From positions 34,514,906-34,578,905 of the forward strand of contig OY987264.1 of the NCBI GenBank assembly GCA_963920665.1: a DNA stretch of 64,000 nt. The letters are read 5' to 3'. The stretch is from Straminergon stramineum (lineage: Eukaryota; Streptophyta; Bryopsida; Hypnales; Calliergonaceae). The notes below the pieces were generated by a model. That model was given only the letters and a program-made list of their open reading frames with translations. It did not search any database and was not told the DNA's origin. Position numbers and translations under genes: made by a program. This document shows, in pieces, positions 11,567 to 20,784 of this stretch (positions are counted from its first letter, which is position 1; each line of letters starts with the position of its first letter).

Positions 11567-12295
11567 ACGAAATGGAGATTTGGAAAAGCCCTTCTTCCTA
11601 ACATTTTATTTCTTCTTCATCCATCCATGTGGTCATGTAAAATTCAACGTAACCATTTCCTACTTTAATTTTTGGAGGGAGTACATTAAAAGGAGACCTT
11701 TTCTTGTGGGGGGAAACGATGTACAAATAAAATACTAAAATTGTGGGATGCATGAAGAGAAATCTTTTTATCTACATCAAAAGTGGTTTTAAAAAATGGA
11801 GACTTGGGAAAGCTCTTCTCCTTGACATTTTCTTTTTCCGCATGCTCATGTAAAATTCAACATGACCATTTCCTATTTTAATTTTTAGATGGAGTACATT
11901 TAGAGGAGACCTTCTCTTTAGGGGAAATGAATAAATGATGTACAAAAAAAATACTAACACCGTGAGATGCATGAAGAAAAAATCTTTTGATCTCCATAAG
12001 AAGTGGTTTTTAAAAATGGAGGCTTGGAGAAGCTCTTCTCCTTCACAATTTTTTTTCTTTGTGCTCATGTAAAATTCAACATGACCATTTCCTATTTTAA
12101 TTTTTAGAGGGAGTACATTTGGAGGAGACATTCCCTTTGAGGGGAAATGATGTACAAAGAAAATACTAACACCATGAGATGCATGAAGAAAAAATCTTTT
12201 GATCTACATAGGAAGTGTTTTTTTAAAAATGGAGACTTGGGGAAGCCCTTCTCCTTGTCATTTCATTTTCCATCTTCAAACATAGGAATTTGAAT
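11567..12295 (+). repeat. ~220-bp tandem repeat, three-plus copies
   Basis: Copies begin near 11,567, 11,795, 12,016 and 12,226, each with an AAATGGAGACTTGGGGAAGC-like opening followed by CTTCTCC, a CATGTAAAATTCAAC block and a GATGTACAAA block. Spacing falls from about 228 to 210 bp and the last copy is partial. Open frames across it are by-products of the repetition. No coding function apparent. Confidence 0.85.
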
Positions 12296-12815
12296 AGGGT
12301 CCTCCTCTTGATACATCAAGGGGATTTAAAACACATTTGAAGGGGTGAATGAATATTGAATTTATTGAAGATTAAAAAGTTCGGAAATGACACCTTCAAT
12401 GGTTTATATCTTACAAGTGCAAGGTTTAGGAGTTCAAATTTTTTTATGACATATAATGAAAAGCAAATCACATATGTTTATCATTTTATCCACCCTAAAA
12501 AATAGAAGTACATTACTTTTGGGGTGGCATACATGGAGAAGGTCCATGGTTTTTCTATAAGGTATAGGGTATAGGATTTAGGGTATAGGGTTAGGGTTTG
12601 GGGTTTGGAAAACCCTCTTCAATTTTTCTAATTAGTCTTACTATAATTCTGTATTTATAGACTGATTTTGTAGTATTAACTAGCTACCAATATTGAAGGA
12701 CAGGTCAGTTGTAGTCAATGAAGTACGCAATTAAGTCTGACTTCATTAGTATTGGAGATGGATCACATCTTCTGCTCCAGTGGTTTCTGGATTGGTGTGA
12801 CTTTAAGATAGAGGC
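12296..12815. other. Intergenic with telomere-like patch
   Basis: No gene. At 12,561-12,608 there is a run of TATAGGGTATAGG, TTAGGGTATAGGG and TTAGGGTTTGGGG, that is, degenerate plant telomere-type (TTTAGGG) words. Similar words sit beside the arrays at 3.2 kb and 8.5 kb. Confidence 0.6.
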
Positions 12816-12827
12816 GATTGCTGGTGG

Positions 12828-13605
12828 GGGGCGAGTTCAGGTCTTGGGCGACCGCGGATAGGCGCTTGGTCTTCTGGCTTGCTGTTGTTGAGCCCAATTC
12901 GGTGGAATGGGGCGACTGCGGGTGGGGGTTGGATTTCTGGCTTGTTGTTGTTGAGCCCAATTTGGTGGAATGGGGTGCGATTGTGGGTGGGGGGCAAGTT
13001 CAAGTCTTGGGCGACCGCGGGTGGGGGCGACTTTAGGTCCTGGTGGTTTCGAGGCCAATTTGGTGGATTGGGGGCAACTGCGGGTGGGGGGCGAGTTTAG
13101 GTCTTGGGCGACCGCAGGTGGGGGCGACTTCAAGTCCTGGTAGTTTCGAGGCCAATTTGGTGGATTGGGGGCGACCGCGGGAGGGGGGCGACTTTAGGTC
13201 CTGGTGGTTTCGAGGCCAATTTGGTGGATTGGGGGCAACCGCGGGAGGGGGGCGAGTTCAGGTCTTGGGCGACCGTGGGTGGGGGCAACTTCAGGTCCTG
13301 GTGGTTTCGAGCCCAATTTGGTGAATGGAGGGGCGACTGCGGCTTGGGGGCGACTTCAGGTCTTGGGCGACTGTGGGTGGGGGTGCGGTCTTCTGTTTTG
13401 GTGGTTTCCAGACTTATTTGGTGGTGGGTGGGGGTGCGGTCTTCTGTTTTGGTGGTTTCCAGACTTATTTGGTGGAGGGTGGGGGGCGACCACGGGTAGG
13501 GGGCGACTTGAGGTCCTGGGCGACCGCGGGTGGGGGCGACTTCAGGTCTTGGTGGTTTCGAGCCCAATTTCGTGGATTGGGGGGCGACCGTGGGTGGGGG
13601 CGTGC
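12828..13605 (+). repeat. Long compound GC-rich minisatellite without an obvious gene
   Basis: GGGCGACCGCGGGTGGGGGC-type words alternate with a TTTCGAGGCCAATTTGGTGG block, giving higher-order units of about 64-100 bp. A shorter direct duplication centres on GGTGCGGTCTTCTGTTTTGG (about 13,385 and 13,436). The G-rich strand is plus. By analogy with the other arrays it should lie upstream of a minus-strand gene near 12 kb, but only the ~220-bp repeat is there. Long open frames across it are low-complexity artefacts. Confidence 0.85.
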
Positions 13606-13717
13606 CTTCCAATCCAAAGAAGTTTTAATAAATATAACGAGTTCAACTTTTAACATCCAAAAACAAGTCACTTCATTAGGACCTTGGGGTCTTCAAGGCA
13701 TCTTCAGGTGATGCATG

Positions 13718-13830
13718 GAAGGATTTGGCTTCTTGGAAGTCATTGTTCTTGTGGAGGTCTCGGGTTCGATCCCCAATGAGATCAATTTGGTTTGGTCCTT
13801 GTAGCCAACCGACAAAAAAGAAAAAAAAAG
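13718..13830 (+). mobile_element. tRNA-derived SINE (candidate)
   Basis: An RNA polymerase III B box, GGTTCGATCCC (13,763-13,773), matches the GGTTCGANNCC consensus and sits in a T-arm-like context. A weak A-box candidate, TGGCTTCTTGG (13,726-13,736), lies 27 bp upstream. An A-rich tail (13,814-13,829) follows about 40 bp downstream of the B box. This arrangement is that of a short plant SINE. No target duplication was identified, so the ends are approximate. Confidence 0.6.
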
Positions 13831-13870
13831 ACGTAAAGCTAATTCCTTGTGGTATGTGGGAGGGAAGGTG

Positions 13871-14041
13871 ATTTGATTCTCAAGATCTAGGAGATGGTCC
13901 ATGAGAGTTATAAGAAATCAGTATTGAATTTCGGACGGAAATGTATGTGGTGCAACCTTGCACCTCATACATTTCCGTACGAAATTCAATACTGACCGTC
14001 TCAACCCTCATAGTACATCTCTGAAATCTTGGGAATCAAAT
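13871..14041. repeat. 171-bp palindrome with 29-bp near-perfect core
   Basis: The core arms 13,919-13,947 and 13,966-13,994 are complementary at 28 of 29 positions. The loop itself can pair (GGTGCAA with TTGCACC). Outward the pairing continues imperfectly to ATTTGATTCTCAAGAT (13,871-13,886) and ATCTTGGGAATCAAAT (14,026-14,041). It could be a foldback/MITE-like element or a hairpin RNA source. No target duplication was found and no gene is inside. Confidence 0.85.
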
Positions 14042-15097
14042 GATGTTTCCTGCTCACCTATCGGAGTGACCAAACTTGATGGTTTGTCTCTTTGGAGAGA
14101 GATTATTTTTTGTATACAAAAGTTGAAGTAAACCTTGGATAGCTTTTACAAGAACATATTGAATGTCCTCCATAGAATACTTAGCCAAAGAAATTGTACA
14201 TTGTATAAGGATTTGCATGTGACGGTTCTTCATCTTTAAACGATGGGGTGGCTAATTTTGAGTCCATAAATGATAGAAACTCTCTATATAGGATAGAAGA
14301 GCATCTCATCATCTTGTAAATTTTGTAGTGTAAGAAGGGGTGGTCCTCCTTGGAAAGTTTACTTCCGAAGACCGCATCTATAATTTGTAACTTAATAATT
14401 TACAACGTCTAAGAAGGATGATTTCGAAGGTGTCCCATTTGTCCATTTAGAAATTTCTTGTATTTTGTGGGTGACCAATTTTGAAGGATTGGCATGCAAA
14501 AAAAAGAAATGATAGCATTCAAACACCCTTGATGGTTTGAACAATGTCTTCATCAAGGATAACAATCTTTTGACTTGATGTACATATGCTTCATTTATTG
14601 TTCATTACTTCATTTCAATGTGCTCTGCAACATGTATGTTTTCATTTATGACCTCTTCCACCCCAAAAGGGTTTAGGGTTGTGTAAAAAAGCCAAATTCA
14701 TGTTCACTGTAGAGCAAACTTGAAGAAATTAGAAAATGACTTTGGACACTTCTAAAGTAACCTCTATAATATCATTATGCAAAGGTAGAATGTAAGTATT
14801 TCAAGTTCTCCCTTTTTGTTTCAATAGAAGTCAATCATGTCCCATACTTTTATATTTCTGATTCCCTTTTTCCGTTTTGGCCCATTCCTTTTTTTTCTTT
14901 GTGAACATTGTAGACATATATTTGGAACCATAAAGAAACAAGTCAAAATCTAATTCCACATTCTAGACCATATCATAGTGGTCTTATGATTTTATTTGAA
15001 AGCAAGCGAAATAGAAGTAGGAAGTTGTAATGCCAATGTTTCTACCCCATATGAAGGTTTCTTTTAGCTATTATTTAGGATGGTCCTTCCTTTTTGG
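14042..15097. other. AT-rich intergenic upstream of the kinase-like gene
   Basis: No coding sequence recognised. A GGGTTTAGGGTTG telomere-like word occurs near 14,669. Confidence 0.5.
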
Positions 15098-15345
15098 ACC
15101 CACGGTCGCCCAGGACCAACGGTCGCCCCCACATGAATGGTCGCCTCCATCCCCGAGGACCTCTGGAACCCGCAATCGCCCCCTCCCGCGGTCGCCCCAA
15201 CCCGCAATCGCCCCTCCCGCGGTCGCCTCGATACCCGCGGTCGCCCCATACCCGCGGTCACCCGTTTCGCATGCACCCGACCCGCACGCGCCCCAAGGTG
15301 ACCTCAGGTACTTAAGCGGTTGCCCAAACCCGCAGTCACCATTCT
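15098..15345 (+). repeat. CCCGCGGTCGCC minisatellite upstream of the kinase-like gene
   Basis: About a dozen units of the ACCCGCAATCGCCCC / ACCCGCGGTCGCCCC type. The C-rich strand is plus, the coding strand of the next gene, whose likely ATG is about 140 bp downstream. Confidence 0.85.
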
Positions 15346-15486
15346 TAGTCTTGCACATTGGCTTTCATCCACCTTGAAGTGGCTGAATGCGTGCTTGTGG
15401 GCCAAGGTGATTTCAGAAGGGGAAGTTTTTGCCCATTTTTCTCTCCAAGTTCAAGTCAAGAACGCCTCGTTTTTCAAAAGAGGACC

Positions 15487-17075
15487 ATGTCTACTTCAAA
15501 GGAAGGAAGTAGTACAGGTCGGATATCGGCTTGGGACAAGGACCTTGATAATCCTGCAGCATTTGTTGTAGATATAACTACCAAGGAGGTAATTGGGGGT
15601 GCCGGACCATCCAAGACAAAGAAGTCCAAGACAGCACACAATAAGGACCCTACCTATCCTCCAGCACGATATACGACCTATGCGCATGAGGCTTGTCTCC
15701 AATGGTATGAGGAAAAAAGTGTACAATATTTGGAGAGGAAATACTTGAGAAATAAAGAGGCAGGCATCCAATCCTTGAAGGATGAGTTGGAGGAATTTAT
15801 TACAAGGAAATGCAAGGAATCTTCGGACTATGTAGATGTGGATGAAGTGTATTTCAACCAATGGCAAACGTGGATTGGCAATTGCCTACAAACTGGTATA
15901 TTCAACACCAAGAAGTTGATGCTTGAGTTGCGACCTATAGTGCCTGGATTTGGAGAAACGGATAGGGCCCAGGAGTTCCGTGAGAAGAGGGATTTGTGGC
16001 AAATTGCAGCAAAAAGATTGTCAAGGTTTGAAGCTAGGGGTATGGGGTGGCAGACGGATGCATTGAAGGCTGCATTTACAAGAGATAGTGGTTCATGTAT
16101 CATGTGGGTCTACTCAGAGGCCAAGGTGGTCCCACTTACTGGATTTGACCATCAAGGAGGATATGCAAAGGTGCGCAAGGTACACATTGAAGGGATGTCC
16201 ACGATCCCAACTTATGTACATTATACGGGGAAATTGTCAAAGCAAAGGAACAAACGCGATGCGAGGGTGGAACGGTCAGTGGAGGCTTTGGTATGCCCGT
16301 TGAATCATCCGGCCATTATTAAATTCCTAGCTGTCCATGACCAAACAATGGAAGCATACACTTTGTGGTGGAATGGTGGTAATTTCAAAGAGTTGCTTCA
16401 TTTGAATGAGAAGGTGGTGTCGCATGCGGAATGGCATGAAATCAAGTTGGTCAAGCAACTTACAGGCCAGCAACAAAAAGAAATTAGCCTCTTTCAAAGA
16501 CACAAGGCAAAGTTGGCGTGGGCCCTGGTTTATGTGACAAGTCTCGTGCACAATGCTGGGGTGCTGCACAATGACTTGTCACCTGTGAACATATTGTTGC
16601 ATTATCCCCCCTTCTCGGACGAAGAGATCAACATTGGATTTGTGATTGGGGAATTGCAAGTCGTATTCAAGAAGGAGCTCCCTCGCATTTTGGATATGAA
16701 AAACAGGAAAAACTTGATGCTGAGAGGATGGGCCGTTGGTGGGTAGCTCCAGAGTTGTTCTATTTGTTTGGGCCAGAGGGTTCAGATACGAGTTTAGATG
16801 TGATGAAAGCGACCTACAAATATTCGGTGAAGTCCGACTCTTATTCCATTGGAAAGTTGACCCAACGCATGAACATAGAACACATGGTTGAATACGACAA
16901 GGACTTATTTAGAAATCATGAGTCATCAAGGTACTTTGCCATGAAGTTACGTGAACTAGTTGATGCTGATGTTAACAAAAGACCAACATGTGCGCAAGTG
17001 GTGGACCTCCTCATGGGTAAACCATGGTTCATGAAACCACCCGAATTCGTCTTTCGGGACTCTGTCCTCTCATAG
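15487..17075 (+). pseudogene. Divergent protein-kinase-like gene, frameshifted
   Basis: From the ATG at 15,487 the N-terminal ~200 residues are unrecognised. A kinase-like domain follows: a Gly-containing GGYAKVRKV stretch (about 16,155), a catalytic loop HNDLSPVNILL (about 16,570-16,600) that keeps the D and N of HxDxxxxN, WVAPELF corresponding to the APE motif (16,740-16,760), YSVKSDSYSIG for subdomain IX and NKRPTCAQVV for subdomain XI. Two things are unusual: no recognisable DFG follows the catalytic loop (the aligned segment reads INIGFVIGE), and no clear ATP-binding VAIK lysine is visible. The frame changes near 16,725-16,735; the first frame ends at 16,746 and the rest is read in another frame to a stop at 17,073-17,075. 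It may be a pseudokinase or a captured, decaying kinase. A minisatellite with the usual polarity precedes it. Confidence 0.6.
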
Positions 17076-17142
17076 GATTTGATGTAATAGTTTTCTAGCG
17101 GGAATAGTAACGTTGGCCACCTTATGAGCATCTCATTTTGGA

Positions 17143-17342
17143 NNNNNNNNNNNNNNNNNNNNNNNNNNNNNNNNNNNNNNNNNNNNNNNNNNNNNNNNNN
17201 NNNNNNNNNNNNNNNNNNNNNNNNNNNNNNNNNNNNNNNNNNNNNNNNNNNNNNNNNNNNNNNNNNNNNNNNNNNNNNNNNNNNNNNNNNNNNNNNNNNN
17301 NNNNNNNNNNNNNNNNNNNNNNNNNNNNNNNNNNNNNNNNNN
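17143..17342. other. Assembly gap (200 N)
   Basis: Exactly 200 unknown bases, directly abutting the 88-bp higher-order repeat. The assembly probably broke in this minisatellite, so the true array is likely to be longer and of unknown length. Confidence 0.98.
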
Positions 17343-17755
17343 TGTGGGTTCCCCTCACCCGCGGTCGCCTAGACCTGTTGTCGCCCCACCGTACTCGCAG
17401 TCGCCCCACCGTACCCGCATGCGCCCCTAGTGTGGGTTCCCCTCACCCGCGGTCGCCTAGACCCGTTGTCGCCCCACCGTACTCGCAGTCGCCCCACCGT
17501 ACCCGCATGCGCCCCCAGTGTGGGTTCCCCTCACCCGCGGTCGCCTAGACCCGTTGTCGCCCCACCGTACTCACAGTCGCCCCACCGTACTCGCAGTTGC
17601 CCCAGACCGCAGTCGCCATCACCCGCGGTCACTGGCGGTGGTCCTGGACCCACAGTCGCCTTCCCGACCTACACGCGCCCCCCCCCTTGGACCCGCACGC
17701 ACCCCCATCTAGAGCCGTGCTCGCCCTGAGGCGACTACGGGTACAAAATCAGACC
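17343..17755 (+). repeat. 88-bp higher-order minisatellite upstream of P2
   Basis: Units start at 17,343, 17,431 and 17,519 (period 88 bp), each opening with TGTGGGTTCCCCTCACCCGC and built from several CCCGCGGTCGCC-type words. The array then decays into irregular ACCCGCACGC / CCGCAGTCGCC words to about 17,755. C-rich on plus, the P2 coding strand. The left end is lost in the gap. Confidence 0.9.
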
Positions 17756-18070
17756 CTAAACCTGCAGTCTCCCATCTTTCCCTTTTGCGCCTTGTCTTTT
17801 ATCCACCTGGAAGTGGCGAATTGCAGGCTTGAGAGGGGAGGTGGGTGTTGTGAGGAGGATATTCTATGTCTCCTCATATCACTTTCATCCATTGATTGTA
17901 AATCACACCGAATTGTTTGAAACTTGATAGTGATTGTAAATGTTCATGATGATGTATTTGTAAATGTGAATTACCACGAGGTAATAGATTTAAGTTTGGA
18001 CAACCATCGTTTTAGGCTTGGTATATTTGGCATAGTATCTGAGTAGAATTGATCGTATAGATTGAGCACT

Positions 18071-19534
18071 ATGGAGAATGAGCCCCCACCATTGATGCCT
18101 GCCACAATCAAACGCCTTATACGACAAGAAATGAAGCTTATCTGCGACAAGGGTCGGAAACGGTCCGGTAAAATTCACAAGAAGCGTGTGGCCATTTTGA
18201 TCCATCCAAAGATTAAGGCATTTAAAGGTTGGAGAAATGAACCTGAGCCTTAGAGTTACAAAACCGTTTGCAAATACATGGATTGGTGCCACATCAGCAA
18301 ATTATTTCCCTTGTGTCGGCACAAAGAACATCTGAAGCAAAACAAAGTAAATCTTGCATACTCGAAGGACAAGGGCTTCATACTTAGATGTTGTGAGGTG
18401 TGGAAGCACTTGTATTTGGAGGACTCAACTTACCGAAACGACAATTTCTGTTTCTTTCTTGTGAGAATGGTGTATGCTGAATATGTGTTGAAGAAGGAGG
18501 TGGATTGGTCAACATTGAAGGAGGTCCCTATTGCGATCATTCCAGAGACTGCAAAAATTTTACCACTAGATGAACCTATGGATGTAAAGAAGATGTTATC
18601 CAAGGTGAAGCGTGGGAAATCATTTGTTCGCGATGAAAGCGTGGTTTGGTCAGAGACTTCTAGCTCTGATCTAAAAACCTATGAATGCGATGGACATTCT
18701 TTCCATAGCGATGAGGAGGAGGTTGCCATACAAGAATCTAGGCCGGCTGTGGATGTAGGAGTCGACCAAAGTGGACAATCAGCTCAAGAGCCCATCATAG
18801 TACAAGATATGGATGAAGAAGGCATGGATGATGGGGTGGCTAGGAGAGTGGACCCCGTTTTGCGAGAGGGTGACGGGAGTGGTGGAGGAAGCGATTCAGA
18901 AAATGAAGAGGCAATGTTGCTTGCCAAAATAGAAAGTGCAAAATTAGCATTGTGTGCAAAGAACGAGCAATTGAAAACTTTGAAGGAGCAAGAAATGAAT
19001 CCCACTTTCGTAGAGGTGTTGAAGCAACGGTTGAAGGCCATAACGAACCTCATCGAAGAGAATGACAAGGGCTTCCATTCCTTCAAAAGAAATCGCAATT
19101 TTTATTTGAAGGAAATGAAGAGTGGGAAGGTGCATAAAATGGACCATTATTTGATATGGGAATCAAAACTCAAAACCTTTGTCCGCAAACGTCAGCAGGC
19201 ACAGAATGAAAGGCGAAGCCTAGAACTTCAAATAATGGAGAAGAAGAAAGAATATTACGAGGCCGCTGTCCAGCACGTTCCAAAAGTAGAGCTTTTGGCT
19301 TCTTCCTCAACATATGGTAGTGTTGCTGGAGAAGTAGCATCGCTTGAGAAGTTGGTGAAGTTCCATGAGCAAAGATTACCATTGATGGTATCGGAGTTGA
19401 AAGCTCTGAGGGCAGAAAGTTTTTTTTTTTCGGATTGGTATAAGTGGAATAGAGCTAGCATAGGGAAGTCTAATGCAGAATTACAACAAATGGGTCCGGA
19501 GCCCATTTCGAAGGACTACCTCAACACAAAATAA
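18071..19534 (+). pseudogene. P2: member of the WCHI/VDW-motif family
   Basis: A 487-codon frame from ATG 18,071 to a stop at 19,532-19,534, broken by one in-frame TAG (18,251-18,253). At that position P3 has TGG (the shared motif is EPEPW), so this is a G-to-A change. The core is FKGW, WCHISKLFPLCRH, KQNKVNLAY, LRCCEVWKHLY, YAEYVLKKEVDWSTLKE, closely matching P3 and more loosely P1. The middle is acidic, and from about 18,900 on it is rich in heptad-like E/K/L stretches suggesting coiled coil. No catalytic motif recognised. The upstream minisatellite ends about 315 bp before the start. Confidence 0.6.
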
Positions 19535-20784
19535 AATACCTAGGAATACAATGAGGATAAATACTTTCACCATGATTATTTTGTATTTTGCCTATCCTGG
19601 TGTTATAAAGAAATGCAATGTTTTGAGATAAAACAATGCATATGGTGTCTTGAAGCAATGTGTGTACTAGAATAGTTAAATTGGTGTGGGCACACTAGTG
19701 GTGTGCATGGAAGGGAGAAAATGCCACACCATTTTGGGATCTTACAACTTTTCTATATGGATGAATATGTCTCTCTCATGTTTTGGGAGAAGGTGATGGT
19801 ATGATGAATGGAATGGGATTCTTGCACATAATTACAATCGAATAGGAACATGGGATTGATGGGAAGTTCTTGATTCTTGACTGTAAAAGTTGACATAGTA
19901 TTTTCACTATTTTGTGAGAATGTCGTCATGAAATCTACAATACAACTTGTATTAATGATTTTCATATGAATAGTGGAGAACGAAAAACCAATTATGCCCC
20001 AAATACCATATTAATCAAGGAAATTTATTGAGCTTATTTGTCTCAGGTGATTTGCTGCATTGTTCCTCGTATATAGGATTTTTTAGAATTCTAGCTTTAG
20101 TGTAATTTGAAGAAAATTACAATGGATATTGAGGAATTAGGTAGGTTTTATATGTAAGTTGGCCTACTCATGTTTTTTATGAATCAGAATTTTGACCTCC
20201 AAGGATAGGGTGAACCATTTGAAGGTATGGTAATGTGAAGTCAACAAGTCAACATCCACGAAAAGGGGCATGTTGTATTTGAACCCCTTTTATTCCTTCT
20301 TTGGCCAAGTATCTTGAAAGCTTAGAGGAAAAGCTTCCTATAATTAGAACCTCACGATTTTAAAGAATATGAAAGGAAATATCCAATTGGACAATGATGC
20401 TCCACTCTAGTGAGTAGTGACCTAGTTTTCTTCTCAATGCAAGTGAAATTAATTTGAAAAGTTAAACTTTAAGAGCTTTGTTGATTTGATTCATACAAAC
20501 TATTTTTGGAAGAACTCGAAAAGATCATTCTCAATATGATTTCAGAAATTGGTGCTTTGGTAGAGAGGAAAAAAAGGTAGTATTAAATAAAAATCAATGC
20601 CATATGGAATTGCCGTACATAGGTATGCTAGGAAGTCGTAGAAGTGGAATGAAAGAAGCAAACCCTAAACCACTCCATCGTACTTGCCAAAACAACTAGA
20701 AACATAGTGTAACTAAAACCTAACCCTTACTTGTCATCTATTATGATGGGAGGTAAGGCTAAATTGCATGATTCCTACGAATGT
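19535..20784. other. Intergenic between P2 and P3 3' ends
   Basis: Convergent 3' flanks. AT-rich, with no gene and no strong repeat seen. Confidence 0.5.

Noticed and set aside
12803..13711. Several long overlapping open frames on both strands across the GC-rich array
   Set aside because: They are W/G/F- or P/S/R-rich translations of the minisatellite and follow its period; no non-repetitive coding sequence lies in them.
13726..13773. A true tRNA gene
   Set aside because: A B box and weak A box are present, but no acceptor stem or full cloverleaf can be drawn, and an A-rich tail follows; SINE fits better.
13950..13962. CAACCTTG in the palindrome loop as a right-hand hAT terminus
   Set aside because: It is explained by the loop's own self-pairing (GGTGCAA/TTGCACC) and lacks the rest of the 20-bp end.
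15098..17755. Repeat arrays as CRISPR
   Set aside because: Units are contiguous minisatellites without unique equal-length spacers, in intron-bearing plant DNA.
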